Source of the DNA: Lenzites betulinus
Lineage: Eukaryota > Basidiomycota > Agaricomycetes > Polyporales > Polyporaceae
Assembly: GCA_022264855.1 (NCBI GenBank)
Contig: JABYQU010000028.1
Span: 1-64,000, forward strand
Direction: 5' to 3'
DNA length: 64,000 nucleotides
The notes beneath the pieces are model-generated. The model saw only the letters and a program-made list of their open reading frames with translations. It had not been told where the DNA came from and did not search any database. The position numbers and the translations under genes are program-made. Below, piece by piece: positions 10,601 through 20,969 of this stretch. How positions within the stretch are numbered: position 1 is the stretch's first letter; each line of letters begins with the position of its first letter.

Positions 10601-12070
10601 CTGGTCCGCTCAGTCAAGACGCGGTGGAACACCGTCACCGAAGTCATCAAGCGCGCCCTCGAGATGCGAGAGGTACTCGGGGACCTCTGCGATATGGCGC
10701 AATTCAACAAACGCGACGGCGTTCGCCTCCGCAGGTTCCTTGTGACTGACGAGGAGTGGCAACTCCTCGCTCAGCTTCATGAGATACTCGAGGTATGTTT
10801 GTTCTGATATATTTCATCGTACTCAGGCTGTACATCCATAACTGAATGCCTCATTCACAGCCCTTTCTCGTAGCGACCAAGCAGATATCGACAAGCACGC
10901 GGGCCCTGGTCCATGAGGTTATCCCCTATATTGACGTACTCACAGAGCATTTGGACAACTTTGCCAACGATGAAGAACTTGAGCCCTCGGTACGCGCAGC
11001 CGCCAAACGCGGACGAACCATTATGAACAAGTATTACGAGCGCACCGATGAGACTATCGTTTACCGCATCGCGATGAGTGCGTATATATTATGTTGGACT
11101 CCGTAGCTTTCTGCTGATCGTCGTTCACGCTCACGCAGTCCTCCACCCCGCGTACAAGACCGCTTACTTCCGTGAGCATCAGTGGCCCGAGGAGTGGATC
11201 GAGGCCGCAATCAACCTTGTCAAGGACGAGTGGGAAGCGAACTACAAGCCCGCAACTGCTGCTGCTGTTCCGCAGGCTGAGCTGTACGTAGTTTCCCCGG
11301 TACAGTGGCAGTAGTAAGCTCTGGTAACTAACTGCGTTGTAGAATTGCGTCGTCGTCCCGGAAGGGGAAGATGAAGGCCCTCGCTGGCACAGGACGTCGC
11401 AGCGCACAAGCAGGTGGACATATGCCGAAGGTAAGTCCGTGGGTTGCTCTTCGGAAATGTATCTAATAACCTCTGCTTTCTCAGAACGCGGCGTCGATGT
11501 TTGCGAAGATCAAGCGGACAGACTCGCGCGTTGATGTCCTCGACAAGTATTTGGACGCGGCCCCGCTCACTACTGTAGACCAGCCGCTCGATCATTGGAA
11601 CATGATCTACGAGAGCGCGATGAAGAAGGCACACGAGACCGACGCAGCTCCTGGGCCTGAGGAGGCCCTCGCCCGCATGGCCATCGATTTTCTCACTGCC
11701 CCAGGTATGCTGTTGTCGCTCATAGAGGACTCTCGAGCAAGGCTGATCACTACTGCTAGGTACCTCCACCGACGCTGAGCGTGCATTCTCACGTGGTCAT
11801 TTGACGGTGTCCCGTCTTCGCCACTCGCTCAGTGACGACTCTGTTCGTGCCAGCACTGTTCTGGGCTCGTGGTCTGCGGTCTCCGAGGTCGTCAACGAAG
11901 ACGCCCTGGTGGAGCTCATCAAGTCTAAGTCACCTCGGAAGGACAAGCCAGGTCGTCGCAAGAAACGTCGGGCCACCGCGACCGCTGACGCTGAGGCCGA
12001 AGGTCGACCCGCCACGCCATCCGCGCAGGGGGCGGCACGTAAGACTGTCATTGCGGTAGATAGTGACTAG
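7665..12070 (+). pseudogene. hAT-family transposase, interrupted by a MITE
   Basis: This multi-exon DDE transposase begins at ATG 7665 (MPETPQRHKRRR, a basic nuclear-localisation-like start). Exon 1 ends near 8064 and exon 2 runs 8123-8210 into the MITE. Coding resumes at 9191 with R-F-V-C-K-K-Y, completing a BED-like zinc-finger region. Later exons carry the catalytic core (IHICVDGWTSPNVLSFLG near 9670; VTCDNADNNRMM near 9990; CFGHILNLVVK near 10080), an acidic Asp/Glu insert (10200-10450), and the C-terminal dimerisation region ending in STDAERAFSRGHLTVSRLRH (11760-11820). The tail is basic and ends VDSD. Introns are about 50-70 bp with GT/AG borders. Near 9350-9365 the frame shifts by one base in a C-rich stretch, so an intact protein is unlikely unless that base is an assembly error. 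Excising the MITE with one TA copy restores the exon frame. Confidence 0.85.
8211..9188. mobile_element. CACTA-like MITE inserted in the hAT transposase
   Basis: This 978-bp gene-free element lies between TA dinucleotides (8209-8210 and 9189-9190). Its ends pair imperfectly over about 35 bp: left CACTGCTACACACTATTTC, right (reversed) CACCGCCGTACATGAATC, then a shared GGGATCCAGG. A second inverted block, GTATCCACGAGTGCGGCAGG at about 8308, is repeated in reverse at about 9096-9115. Removing the element plus one TA gives back the expected transposase codons V-A-Y-R-F-V-C-K. The CACT- start suggests the CACTA group, but a 2-bp TA duplication is atypical for it, so the class is uncertain. Confidence 0.7.
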
Positions 12071-12749
12071 CCCCAAGTATACTGAACGGTCCCGAGTTCC
12101 AATGTATCATACAACTATCCCTCCATGTTTTGAACGATCAATTGCTCAGTAACTACTCGACCAAAATGCGAGAACTTTGTTTCATTCTGTGCGCAGCGTG
12201 AAGGACCTATCAGTCGTGCAGTTTCGCAACGTTTCGACGGCAGTTAGTGGAGATATATAGCTTCGCTGATATGACATTCTGAGTGCTACAGTACTATGTT
12301 TACAAGCTATTTCTCTGCGATGTGGGCACCGATTTGTATGGATCTTGCTTTATTGTATTACGAGGGAGCACGGAATCATGTACGTGAGGTTTCGCGATGC
12401 ATGGCTGGTAGGCGGCAGAGATATGGGCATATACTTGGGAACCTATCTAGAGGTTAGCTGCCTACATAGAATGTGATATATTTCCAGAACCACCGCGCCG
12501 TTACCTACGATATTAACAGGCATTGGTGTAGAGTAGTAGTCAAACACATACAGAGAATATGGCGGAATTTGAACCATGTTCGGGGGAGATATAGCTATGC
12601 CAACCTCCTGACATGCACCCATGACTGCATCGGCAATAGAAGCAGCAAACATGGGCGGATTTTGCTATTTCTTGGATAAATCTGTCAGTAGAGACGCTGC
12701 AAGCCTTGTTCAATGTGAAATAGGGGGAAATAAAGAATTTATAACTTTC
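12071..12749. other. 3' non-coding part of the hAT element
   Basis: This is AT-richer, gene-free DNA between the transposase stop and the GC-rich subterminal repeats. No supported ORF or RNA gene was seen. Confidence 0.5.
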
Positions 12750-12912
12750 GGATCTGTTTCCGGCTCGACCCACAGGTTGCGGATCCGGGTGCAGCGGATC
12801 CGGGTTATCCGTGTGTCCGGCTGAGCCCGGGTCTGGATCGGGCCACTTGATCCGGGAAAAACCTGTGGGTATGGAGCCGGGCGAGCTGTGGATCGACCCG
12901 TGTGCAGCCTTA

Positions 12913-13034
12913 CTCCCTGTCGCGTCGTCCGCAGGCTCCACCTCCCATACCGGCGCCATCGAAGTCTCCAGGGCGCGGACGAGTTGTTCGTCCTTTCCAC
13001 CCCAGGTTTGAGTAGAAGCAGATGGAGCGGGCAT
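12913..13034 (-). pseudogene. Zn2Cys6-like protein gene, 5' exon
   Basis: The first exon starts at ATG 13034 (MPAPSASTQTWGGKDEQL) and reads down to the hAT TSD at 12913-12920. It is in frame with the short exon at 4069-4036 once the hAT element is removed. The start is the first ATG in the open frame and lies just below GC-rich upstream DNA. This exon links the pieces at 3512-4077 and 1-1054 into one gene. Confidence 0.6.
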
Positions 13035-13430
13035 AGCGGCAGTGAGTGGGCGGGGGAGTGAAGCGAGTAGGATGGGGGCGAAGAAGGAAGGAGGCGAAAA
13101 ACGGCGAAGGGCGGTCAGGCCTTTTCTGAGGCGAGGACAATAGCGCGGCGACCTCGCGCGCGACCCTGCATGAGCGCGCGCTTAGGCGCTACGCGCGCGG
13201 CAATGCGCGAGCTCCGCGGAGCCGCGCGCGCGACGGGCTCAAGCGCGCGCCTGCCCCGTGGGCGACCCTGACGGACCTACCGGACTTTGGGAACGACGCG
13301 CAGACAATGCAACCGCCATTCCGGGACGCAAATCCGAGGATCTGAAGCACTCAGCGCGAGGATGACGTCACAAACATTGTTTATTTCTCCAAGTCCGTGT
13401 CCCCGGTGCCCTACAGTCGCGCGCGGCCGT
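13035..13430. other. GC-rich intergenic region upstream of the Zn2Cys6-like gene
   Basis: The part at 13130-13270 is very rich in GCGCGC. A 13277-13430 segment has an open minus-strand frame without a recognised domain. The region lies between two minus-strand genes and probably holds the promoter of the Zn2Cys6-like gene. Confidence 0.4.
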
Positions 13431-14301
13431 TGATACGGTAAGAGGTGCTCTGACGGCCGATAGCCGAGGGGTAGAGGACGTCTAGGTGGGTGATGAAGGG
13501 GAGTAAGGTCTCGAGCTCCCTGGGTTCGCTGGTAGGCCGCCCGTGTACTGTTTGCGCGCAAGCAGGAAGGATGCCTCTCACGCACAGGGCGGGAGCGCGC
13601 GCGGACTCGCGCTGTAGAAGGGCGCGCGCGGAGGTAAACTCAGTAATGCAACGCGCGCAGGAATAACGCAACGCTCGCAGTCAGCCGCGGGGCTTCGCAA
13701 CGCAGTACACACGCAGTAAAACGCAGGAGAGAACGGAATAGACGCGATATACGCAACTGACGGTACGCTGTCACAGCGGAGAGGTCTCCAGTCGTCCTGC
13801 CTTGAAGTGGAAGCGGTTGCACGTCGAGAAGCGCGAGGGACACGTTCCCAGCAGTTGAGAGAGTGAGGGGTGGATTGTCTGGGGGGTTCGAATGCCCCGA
13901 AATGACTATGTACAAGAATGCCCGCAGGCTGAATCAAAAACACGTGCTACTATACGGAAGATAAGCGGAAACCGGGTCTGGGATGCCTCGCGCGCCGGGC
14001 ACACGCGCCGCGCGCGATACGACTCTTTGCGTGCCTCGCGCGCGCGCCACTGATGCGCCCAGCGGACCCGCGTGCACAAACAGCTAGGGCAGAGGGCTCT
14101 GGATAGCGACAGGCATCGCGCGCGCTGTGATGAAGTGCCCCGCACACATCTTGACCTTGTGCGCGATGGGCTACGCGCACTGCGCGCACGACGTAGGGAG
14201 CACCAAGGTGTGCGGTGGGCTCTGCGCGCGCTGTGGTTGGCGTGCGCGCGCAAGGGCGGAAAAGGCGGGTTTCTGGCCTGGAACGCCTGTGGAGCGTATC
14301 A
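13431..14301 (-). mobile_element. TGATACG element, copy 1
   Basis: This 871-bp gene-free element is closely similar, in reverse orientation, to 15096-15967 and related to 48622-49495. Its ends are short inverted repeats: TGATACGGTAAGAGGTGCTC at the outer end and TGATACGCTCCACAG at the inner end. The tetranucleotide CCGT flanks both sides (13427-13430 and 14302-14305), suggesting a 4-bp TSD. It has many GCGC motifs and no convincing ORF. I do not know its superfamily. Confidence 0.7.
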
Positions 14302-14330
14302 CCGTGCCTCCCTATAGCGCACGCAGCCCT

Positions 14331-14983
14331 CTACATTTCCGCGGTCCGCGGAACCGTGCGCGCGTCCCCATGGTCGTCGTTACTCTCCAAGATGTCCAAG
14401 TCCCCCTCCCCATAGGCGAACTGTGCGTTGACTAGCTCGCGCTTCAAGTCCTGGATGTCCTGCAAGTGGCTTTCGACGCGGACCAAGGTCGACGGAGCTG
14501 GCGCGTTCATTGGATCCAGCGCGCGCAGGCCTACCAGAGCGTCGCGATACTCGCGCGCGCGGTGTTCTAGCAGCGCGAGGACCGGCAGCCACTGATTGAA
14601 GATCATCGGCGCGACCCTGGTGCGCATGGCGTAGAACTCGTCCTCAAAGACGCGCGCGAGCCCAAGTTCGGGCGGAATGGCCGCGACGATCCCCTCGACA
14701 GCCTCTACGCGCTCCGCAAGTGTGGCCCCGCGCGGGTAGACGATGTAGTGGGCCTCCTGCGCGCGCGGTCAGCAACAGCGCGCGGAGGCAGCGCGAAGCG
14801 ACTCACAAAGGCGCGCACCACTGTAGCTATGCCCGCGCGCAAGCCCTCCTCCGATCCACGTCCTCCCTCAACGACTCGACACAGCGCATTGGTCGCGCGG
14901 TCGATCCTAGGCAGGGTAGCGTCGGGATGAAGGCTGCGCAGCTCGACACCGACTTGCAAGAGTTGTTCTAGGGTCATGCTCAT
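14331..14983 (-). CDS. Small hypothetical protein, 200 aa, two exons
   Basis: Exon 1 is 14983-14807 and exon 2 is 14756-14331. They are joined by a 50-bp GT/AG intron, giving 59 plus 141 codons. The start is the Kozak-like CCACCATG (MSMTLEQLLQVGVELRSL) rather than an in-frame ATG at 15019, because a TATAAA box sits at 15030-15025. The product is mostly helical in appearance and rich in Ala, Arg, Leu and Glu, with a coiled-coil-like end (VRVESHLQDIQDLKRELV). No known domain was recognised. It is in tandem with, and upstream of, the Zn2Cys6-like gene on the same strand, so the two may be the original host genes at this locus. Confidence 0.5.
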
Positions 14984-15024
14984 GGTGGCGGCAAGGTCGG
15001 CCTCTATCCTATACCCCACCCCCC

Positions 15025-15030
15025 TTTATA
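15025..15030 (-). promoter_or_regulatory. Putative TATA box
   Basis: TATAAA on the minus strand lies 42 bases upstream of the chosen start codon at 14983. It supports the shorter start. Confidence 0.4.
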
Positions 15031-15095
15031 CTTCCAAGGACCTCCGGCATCGATCGCGTTGACCGAGGGCGGTCAAGATTTTAGTGGGGGGGAGA

Positions 15096-15967
15096 TGATA
15101 CGCTCCACAGGCGTTCCAGGCCAGAAACCCGCCTTTTCCGCCCTTGCGCGCGCACGCCAACCACAGCGCGCGCAGAGCCCACCGCACACCTTGGTGCTCC
15201 CTACGTCGTGCGCGCAGTGCGCGTAGCCCATCGCGCACAAGGTCAAGATGTGTGCGGGGCACTTCATCACAGCGCGCGCGATGCCTGTCGCTATCCAGAG
15301 CCCTCTGCCCTAGCTGTTTGTGCGCGCGGGTCCGCTGGGCGCATCAGTGGCGCGCGCGCGAGGCACGCAAAGAGTCGTATCGCGCGCGGCGCGTGTGCCC
15401 GGCGCGCGAGGCATCCCAGACCCGGTTTCCGCTTATCTTCCGTATAGTAGCACGTGTTTTTGATTCAGCCTGCGGGCATTCTTGTACATAGTCATTTCGG
15501 GGCATTCGAACCCCCCAGACAATCCACCCCTCACTCTCTCAACTGCTGGGAACGTGTCCCTCGCGCTTCTCGACGTGCAACCGCTTCCACTTCAAGGCAG
15601 GACGACTGGAGACCTCTCCGCTGTGACAGCGTACCGTCAGTTGCGTATATCGCGTCTATTCCGTTCTCTCCTGCGTTTTACTGCGTGCGTACTGCGTTGC
15701 GAAGCCCCGCGGCTGACTGCGAGTGTTGCGTTATTTCTGCGCGCGTTGCGTTACTGAGTTTACCTCCGCGCGCGCCCTTCTACAGCGCGAGTCCGCGCGC
15801 GCTCCCGCCCTGTGCGTGAGAGGCATCCTTCCTGCTTGCGCGCGAACAGTACACGGGCCGGCCTACCAGCGAACCTAGGGAGCTCGAGACCTTACTCCCC
15901 TTCATCACACACCTAGACGTCCTCTACCCCTCGGCTATCGGCCGTCAGAGCACCTCTTACCGTATCA
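15096..15967 (+). mobile_element. TGATACG element, copy 2
   Basis: This 872-bp copy is nearly the same as copy 1 but inverted relative to it. It is flanked by GAGA on the left and GCGT on the right, so it lacks a matching duplication. The right flank is a Plavaka transposase reading frame and the left flank is an unrelated gene region. That suggests recombination through the element rather than a simple insertion. Confidence 0.7.
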
Positions 15968-16251
15968 GCGTAAAAAACGGCGAGGGCCGACGGAAACACA
16001 GAGAGTCTTGCCGGGCAGGGGGGGCAGATGTTGACGTTGAGTTCATCACCGCCGAGATCAACGTCGGCATTGACTTGGACGTACAGGAAGTGTCGGATGA
16101 GGTCGCCGAGTTGGGGGGTTTCGATGGCATCGGCGATGCCTTCGGTTGTCTTTGGAAAGCCTCGGACTGACAAACCAGTCAGACGTGGTATGCAGGGGTT
16201 TGTGCTAAGGATTCAACTCACCTTTGCGTTTGGCGAACATAACTTCCCCTA
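15968..16251 (-). pseudogene. Plavaka-type transposase, C-terminal fragment
   Basis: This continues the minus-strand transposase gene at 48034-45343 on the other side of the gypsy element. The frame restarts at the CCCTA duplication (16247-16251), reads V-M-F-A-K-R-K into a GT/AG intron (16221-16167), then gives GFPKTTEGIADAIETPQL, RRFLY-like IRHFLYVQVN, and LSVFPSALAVFYA. That order is familiar from the end of Plavaka transposases. It breaks at 15968 where TGATACG copy 2 begins. The rest of the C terminus was not found. Confidence 0.75.
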
Positions 16252-16446
16252 TGTAAGGGGCAGTAAGTGCTTGGCACGCGCTTAGATTACCTAATCTCTC
16301 GGCTGTTCCCGGTTTGCTCAGTTGTGAGAGGTCGCTCTCGACGAGGACCTCTCACCTCTCTTTATCACTCCTGTACTACTGCTTAAGCTTTGAGTTATAT
16401 ACTCGGTTCTGAGCATCTCGGGCGTGACTAGGGACAGTATCTTACA
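16252..16446 (+). repeat. Gypsy 5' LTR
   Basis: This 195-bp LTR has TG...CA ends. It differs from the 3' LTR at four sites seen by eye, each a CG versus TG or CA change. It contains a strong inverted repeat, TGAGAGGTCGCTCTCGACGA followed by GACCTCTCA. Confidence 0.95.
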
Positions 16447-16517
16447 CTTTTTTGCTCACCCACAGGAGTATATCAAGCAAAGAAAAAGCAATTGGAAAAT
16501 TTCGGTGAGTTTTTCCA
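16447..16517 (+). other. Gypsy leader / primer-binding region
   Basis: This is the 71 bases between the LTR and the gag start. It begins CTTTTTTGCTCACCCACAGG. I could not match it to a common tRNA 3' end, so the primer is unknown. Confidence 0.4.
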
Positions 16518-18404
16518 ATGACTATCACCAGGAAACAGGCAAACCGCCGGGCCAACCAACCCACGGTAAGCCCCATCCGGGACACGGAAGAAGACGACGT
16601 CCGTGAAGCGTTAGACAACCAGGAAGAACCGGAGGGAGCCGCGTCGCAGCCGCCTGAAGATATAGCTGCCGACAATCGACCCAGCCTATCCCCGCTGTCT
16701 GACCCGCCAGAAGAGGACGCGCCCGAGGGCCAATCCTCTCAGCGCGATGTATCACCGCCGTCACCGCTCATCAATAGCGAACGGGCGTCGTCCCGCCCCG
16801 ACGGCAATAACTTCATAGACGAAGTGATAGGCATAGTCGACAGGGCATCTAGCCGGTATGCAGCCGTTCATGACCAGCTCGTCGACTGTATCAATACCCA
16901 AGAAGAGCTCTCTACGCGGTTCAACAACCTGAGGAAGACCACGCTCAACCAGCAGCTGCGTCTAGAGAAGGCGATGACTCGTATCAAAGAACGATACCCA
17001 TCCAAGCCCCGCCGATCGATGACTCAGGTCACATCGCCTAACGCCTCTCAAGCACATGGCCACCGACAAGGGGTGTATGCCGACCCCGACGACGTCTTAG
17101 AACGTAGCCGTAACGTGTTATTCAGAGAGCGCGAAGACGACGAACGTACGTCAGTGTTCGATCTACGTCGTCAAGCACAGAATAGATTCCTTGCTCGTGA
17201 ACACTACGAGGATGGCGTAAGAGAACGTAATCGTAAGGCAGAAGAATGGTGGAACCACAGAGTTGGGGACAACGCCGGGCATCATGCCGCCGCTGCCGCC
17301 CCCAATCCAGGGGACGATGACTCGTCGTCATCAACGTCTAGCCGCGACGGAAGCAATAATACACCGTCGCGCCAACCTCCGAATGACCGAAGTCGTCACG
17401 ACCCCCCTGACAACAGGCAGAATAGCGGTGATAACAACCGACGACCGACCAGAGGTGGCCGGTCAGGGGCTCCAGGTGGAGAGCCGTCCAAGCCACCGTC
17501 ATCTACTCACGATAATGATGACGACCGCGCTCACCGCGATCATCGCTCGCACCGGCGGCCTCGCGCGCATTCGATACAGCGACAAGAAGCGACGCGGAGT
17601 CCTACATACTTACGGGAAAGCGAGTATCCTACTACCGACCGCTGGGGCGATCCGAATGCCGAATACATTGAGTCCCAACTCAGGCACATAAGACGGATGA
17701 TCCGCGACTGCGTTGACCGTGACCCCGAGGATCTCGCAGCATTGAAGAATGTAAAGGGTATACCAACGCCTGATAAGTATGACGGGAAAGATGACACTGA
17801 GCTGTTCTTATCGTGGCTCAAGCTCATGCTACGATGGATGGAATTAAGTCGTATCACCGGCACTGGCCTGGACACCGCTCGTACCAACTTATTAGGACAA
17901 TACTTGACCGGAGCCGCCAGCGAATGGTATGATGAAGTCGTAGATAATACACACATTACGGGTCGCATCTGGATGTTCGAAGATGCAGTATGTGCTATGT
18001 TCAAGCGGTTCATACATCGCTCTACCGCACGACTAGCAGCGGAGAAGTTCCACGCGGCACGTTATCATAAGGAAGCTGGGGTTCACGGACTATGGGAATA
18101 CCTCATCAAATGGTCGCTAAAAATGCCCAGACAACCCGACGACTATACATTCAACCGTAGATTCATTGACGCCCTTCCGGAGGAATTATACGTGCCGATG
18201 TTAACGAACCGTAATGTCTCGGTGGAAAAGACACCGCCTGGACTCCTCAAAGCCGCCGCGCTCGACCAAGAAATGAGTAACCGAGTGGTAGAAGAACAAC
18301 GTGCGGCACACAGGCGACACACCCCACGCGAGGATCAACGGAACTCGAGTGCTCGCACCAGTACTCCAACGACGAATCATGGCAAAACGCAATCCAGCCA
18401 CCCA
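16518..18404 (+). CDS. gag: Gag, N-terminal part
   Basis: The start is ATG 16518, the first after the leader. The N-terminal half is disordered and rich in Pro, Ser, Arg and Asp, with a coiled-coil-like stretch near residues 120-160. The retrotransposon gag domain lies near residues 400-560: LFLSWLKLMLRWMEL, then YLTGAASEWYDEVVD, then a conserved W-E-Y-L and F-I-D-A-L-P-E-E region. The frame is interrupted by FB-2 exactly after S-S-H-P. It continues in the same frame at 20970 once the element and one TSD copy are discounted. It forms the virus-like particle shell of the retrotransposon. Confidence 0.9.
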
Positions 18405-20962
18405 CAGCCCCTGTTGTAGTTCTAATGTATTACGAACCGTTCATGTGCCCGCGCAGCATTACATTATAAACCGTTCGTGTTCGTAATGTATTATGAGCAG
18501 CCGGGGGCGCCAGCGCTGCCCTCCGGACCTGCCTAATATGGTAGGCAGGCCCGGGGGACAGTGCTGGCGCCCCCGGAAGCCTCTAATCTCTTATCTAACG
18601 TAGATAATGGCCATATCTAATCTGCCTGGTACTTTCCCGCGCGCGCCTGTGCCTCCCTCGCAGCCACATCCCGATTAGGCAGGTGTGCTCTTGTCCTCCC
18701 TCCCCTGCCTGCCTGCTTCGCCTCTCCCTCGCGCAATTCTCGTCCGATTTGCCTCAAAACTAGCGCGTCTTACTCGGGCGAGCTCACGCTACAATCGCGC
18801 GCAAACGGAACGGAAATACGGTAAGTAATGACTGCGCTACACTACATACAGTAACAGGGTACAATAGGCGACAAAGAACGGGCGATATCTCGTCCGTTCT
18901 TTGTCGCCTCGGCGCGCAGATTACTTTCCCATAACGAGGGAGCTCAGCGCGTTCGAACGAGCCCGCATGCGCGCGAATCGGCCGACGGACGGTGGAGCTG
19001 CGCTCCGCCCACCCCGGGGGGAGTGCAGCTCCTCCTCCTGTGCTTGTATTTCATTCTTTTTTCCTCGCACTTGCTTTATTCATTCACTAATACATTTTAC
19101 ACCACAGTTATAACGTTTTCTTAACGAACTACAGCCCACAGACACGTCGAGGAGGGTGGGTAGTAGTCCCACTACTACCCACCTTCCTCGACACATAGCG
19201 CTGCCGTTTCTGCGCGTATCGCCGCGCAAAAGGCACCGCCAGAAAGCGGCGAATTGCAGCTTTCTGTCGGTGCCTTATGCGCGACGATACGACCATTTGG
19301 CGCGTCGCTATCCATATGTGCTCTTCCTCCTCCCCCAGTTGCTCACCCCCTCTTCTATCTCTCCACAGGTATTCTGAAATGCTATGTACATGTCTATTAA
19401 CATATTATGCAGTGTATATACATATTCAATGATGATTTATACTCATATGTGCTGCACAAACCACAGACTGAGCAAAACTGAGCAAAACAGCGAGTTTTGC
19501 ACACTCATTTCGTCCCTACATAGCTAGTTAGACCTCCAATACATCTGTGAAGCGTATACATCGATAGCCAACGTATACAGCTTTCAAACAAGCCCAGAAA
19601 CATGTAAATTGGCGAAGAACTCAAGTTAATGTGCTACATAGTATCCTACAGTGATGTATAGTGATGTACAGTACTTACTACCTTGCAGAAGCTGCCCGAG
19701 ACCGTCTTAAGACGGTGGGCGGCTACCTGCATCTGTGCACTGATAACAAAGTATCTCCGTCCGTTCCCGTCCGTTTCCCCTGCAAATTTGTATACAGGTA
19801 GCGTTTCTATGTCGTATTAATCGTGCCAGCTTTTATGACAATCGGCCTGGCGGATCTTGCGCGGCAAAGAGGTACATTGTGGTCCTAGATAAGCAGATCA
19901 TACACCTGAACCAGCTCCAATTCCCCTATAATGTGGTGTACACATAGCTATAGCCTATACTCATATTCCTGAGCAAACGGAATGTCATTTGAATCGGTAT
20001 ACATGAATCTATTGTCAAAATATGTGGTTTCACAGTATGAAACACAGAATATCATACTGCGAAGGACTCTGCAATCGGTTCGCCGCGCAGAAGGCACACT
20101 CAGAACGCTGCATTGTGCCGCTTTCTTACGGTGCCTTCCGCGCGGCGATACGCGCCGAAATGACCGAGATATGCGTCGAGGAAGGTGGGTAGTAGCTGGA
20201 CTACTACCCACCCTCCTGGACGTGTTTCTCCGCCGTAATTTGCTCGTAAAATGTTGTACCTATAACATGAAATGTATTAGCAACTTTATAGAGCAAATAT
20301 GAGCAAAAACAAGTGAAATATGCATGGAGGAGGAGGAGCTGCACTCCCCCCGGGGTGGGCGGAGCGCAGCTCCGCTGTCCGTGGGCCGTTCCGCGCGCAT
20401 GCGGGCTCGTTCGAATGCGCTGAGCTCCCTCGTTATGGGAACGTAATCTGCGCGCCGAGGCGACAAAGAACGGACGAGATATCGCCCGTTCTTTGTCGCC
20501 TCCTTTGCACTTTTACTGTATCAACTGTAGAACAATCAGTACTTACCCAATTCCTGTTCCGTTTGCGCGAGATTGTAGCGTAGTCATACCTGAGTAAAAC
20601 GCGCTACTTCGGAAGCGAATCGGACAAGATTAGAGCGAGGGAGAGGCGAAGCAGACAGGCAGGGGAGGGTGGCTGAGGCAGACCTGCCTAATCGGGATGT
20701 GGCTGCGAGGGAGGCACAGGCGCGCGCGGAAAAGCCCCAGGGAGATGAGATAAGACATAATCTATTAAGAGATAACAGATTAGAGGCTCCCGGGGGCGCC
20801 AGCACTGTCCCCCGGGCCTGCCTACCATATTAGGCAGGTCCCGGAGGGCAGCACTGGCGCCCCCGGCTGTTCGTAATACATTACGAACACGAACGGTTTA
20901 TAATGTAATGCTGCGCGGGCGCATGACCGGTTTATGATACATTACGACTACCACAGCTGGTG
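18405..20962 (+). mobile_element. FB-2: foldback element inserted in gag
   Basis: This 2558-bp element has the 7-bp TSD CCACCCA (18398-18404 and 20963-20969; an extra matching G would make it 8). The ends are CAGCCCCTGTTGTAG and, reversed, CACCAGCTGTGGTAG. The end palindromes are of the TAATGTATTA type rather than TGATGCATCA. It has the large GC stem around CCTGCCTAATATGG near 18530, a hairpin at 19146-19192 (AGTAGTCCCACTACT loop), the GCGATATCTCG stem near 18875, and the central GTCTTAAGAC at 19704-19713. No gene was found. Its sequence is close to FB-3 and FB-5 but belongs to a distinct subfamily. Confidence 0.9.
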
Positions 20963-20969
20963 CCACCCA

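Larger units (their letters stand above)
4078..12912 (+). mobile_element. hAT transposon with two genes, itself carrying a TRIM and a MITE
   Basis: The boundaries are set by the 16-bp terminal inverted repeats and the 8-bp TSD CTCCCTGT. Both subterminal regions (4078-4210 and 12750-12912) are rich in CCGGATC / GGATCCGGGT motifs, the kind of repeated subterminal site that hAT transposases bind. The element is 8835 bp as found, or about 6.7 kb without the nested TRIM (1118 bp) and MITE (978 bp). It encodes a hAT transposase (7665-12070, plus) and a divergent second gene (5502-4367, minus). It sits inside the Zn2Cys6-like gene. The transposase is interrupted and appears to have a frameshift, so this copy is probably not autonomous now. 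Confidence 0.9.

Noticed and set aside
13906..15819. Repeated Arg/Ala-rich open frames in the TGATACG elements
   Set aside because: They come from GCGCGC-rich DNA, occur on both strands, and have no recognised domain or consistent start.
13431..15967. Composite transposon made of two inverted TGATACG copies
   Set aside because: Copy 1 has its own CCGT duplication and copy 3 exists alone, so each copy is an independent element. Copy 2 is better explained by recombination.
18397..18404. 8-bp TSD for FB-2
   Set aside because: An extra G happens to match there, but the other four FB elements and the KDZ element fit 7 bp with symmetrical CA-starting ends.
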